Assembly: GCA_900553105.1 (NCBI GenBank)
Contig: USCE01000078.1
Coordinates: 1 to 6,325 of the forward strand
Direction of reading: 5' to 3'
Length of the DNA stretch: 6,325 bases
DNA from: an uncultured Sutterella sp.
GTDB lineage: Bacteria; Pseudomonadota; Gammaproteobacteria; Burkholderiales; Burkholderiaceae_F
Below are positions 6,306-6,325 of this stretch, piece after piece. Numbering within the stretch: the first letter of the stretch is position 1; the number at the start of each line of letters is the position of its first letter. The position numbers and the translations under genes were made by a program. The notes below the pieces were generated by a model that saw only the letters and a program-made list of their open reading frames with translations, was not told where the DNA came from and did no database searches.

Positions 6306-6325
6306 CTGTCTCTTATACACATCTG
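6306..6325. other. Residual Nextera transposon (mosaic-end) adapter at the contig end
   Basis: Bases 6306-6324 read CTGTCTCTTATACACATCT, identical to the 19-base Tn5 mosaic end used in Nextera library adapters. The final G agrees with the version continuing GACGCTG. Translated on the minus strand it yields the peptide MYKRQ in front of the efflux protein, an artefact also seen at contig ends in public protein sets. It is not genomic sequence, and true sequence stops at 6305. Confidence 0.96.

Noticed and set aside
6303..6320. Complete efflux protein starting at GTG 6320 with N-terminus MYKRQ
   Set aside because: These codons come from the sequencing adapter, and the family needs about four more membrane segments upstream. 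The gene is truncated by the contig end.
1..6325. A new defence, mobile or biosynthetic system
   Set aside because: All coding space is taken by core metabolic, division and transport genes in a conserved order. There are no integrases, transposases, repeats in arrays or unknown genes.

Overview
The window is an ordinary housekeeping stretch, and every gene lies on the minus strand. The organism is most likely a betaproteobacterium of the order Burkholderiales. Three things point there: the gene order pyrG-kdsA-eno-ftsB, a KdsA of the metal-dependent type with the N-terminus MKLCGFEVGL, and an FtsB that begins its periplasmic part with GGQGGYLRVLEL. Base composition looks balanced, close to half G+C. 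A gut member of the Sutterellaceae would fit, but I cannot prove the family from this sequence alone.

In transcription order (right to left) the layout is as follows. At 5838-6305 is the 3' end of a cation diffusion facilitator (zinc/cobalt/cadmium efflux) gene, cut by the end of the assembled sequence. The last 20 bases (6306-6325) are not genomic: they match the Nextera transposon mosaic-end adapter. A good sigma70-type promoter (TTGTTG, 18 bp, TATAAT) at 5767-5796 then drives pyrG (CTP synthase, 4100-5728). Between pyrG and kdsA is a strong hairpin with a U-rich tail (4023-4068), which looks like an intrinsic terminator inside the conserved cluster. kdsA (3157-4008), eno (1828-3120) and ftsB (1403-1798) follow with short gaps of 36 and 29 bp and read as one unit. 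A weaker hairpin follows ftsB. Last comes an M20D-family amidohydrolase (94-1287) with a perfect Shine-Dalgarno sequence and possibly its own promoter. The left edge (1-93) holds a short perfect inverted repeat and no gene.

The genes serve separate core functions: CTP supply for nucleic acids, lipids and CMP-Kdo (PyrG), Kdo-8-phosphate for lipopolysaccharide (KdsA), phosphoenolpyruvate for glycolysis and for KdsA itself (Eno), and septum assembly (FtsB). There is a real metabolic link: enolase makes the PEP that KdsA consumes, and PyrG makes the CTP that KdsB later uses to activate Kdo.

I found no sign of a new biological system, phage, mobile element, CRISPR array, tRNA or rRNA. The points most worth checking are the adapter at the right end and the intra-cluster terminator, whose stem resembles a Pasteurellaceae-type DNA uptake sequence.
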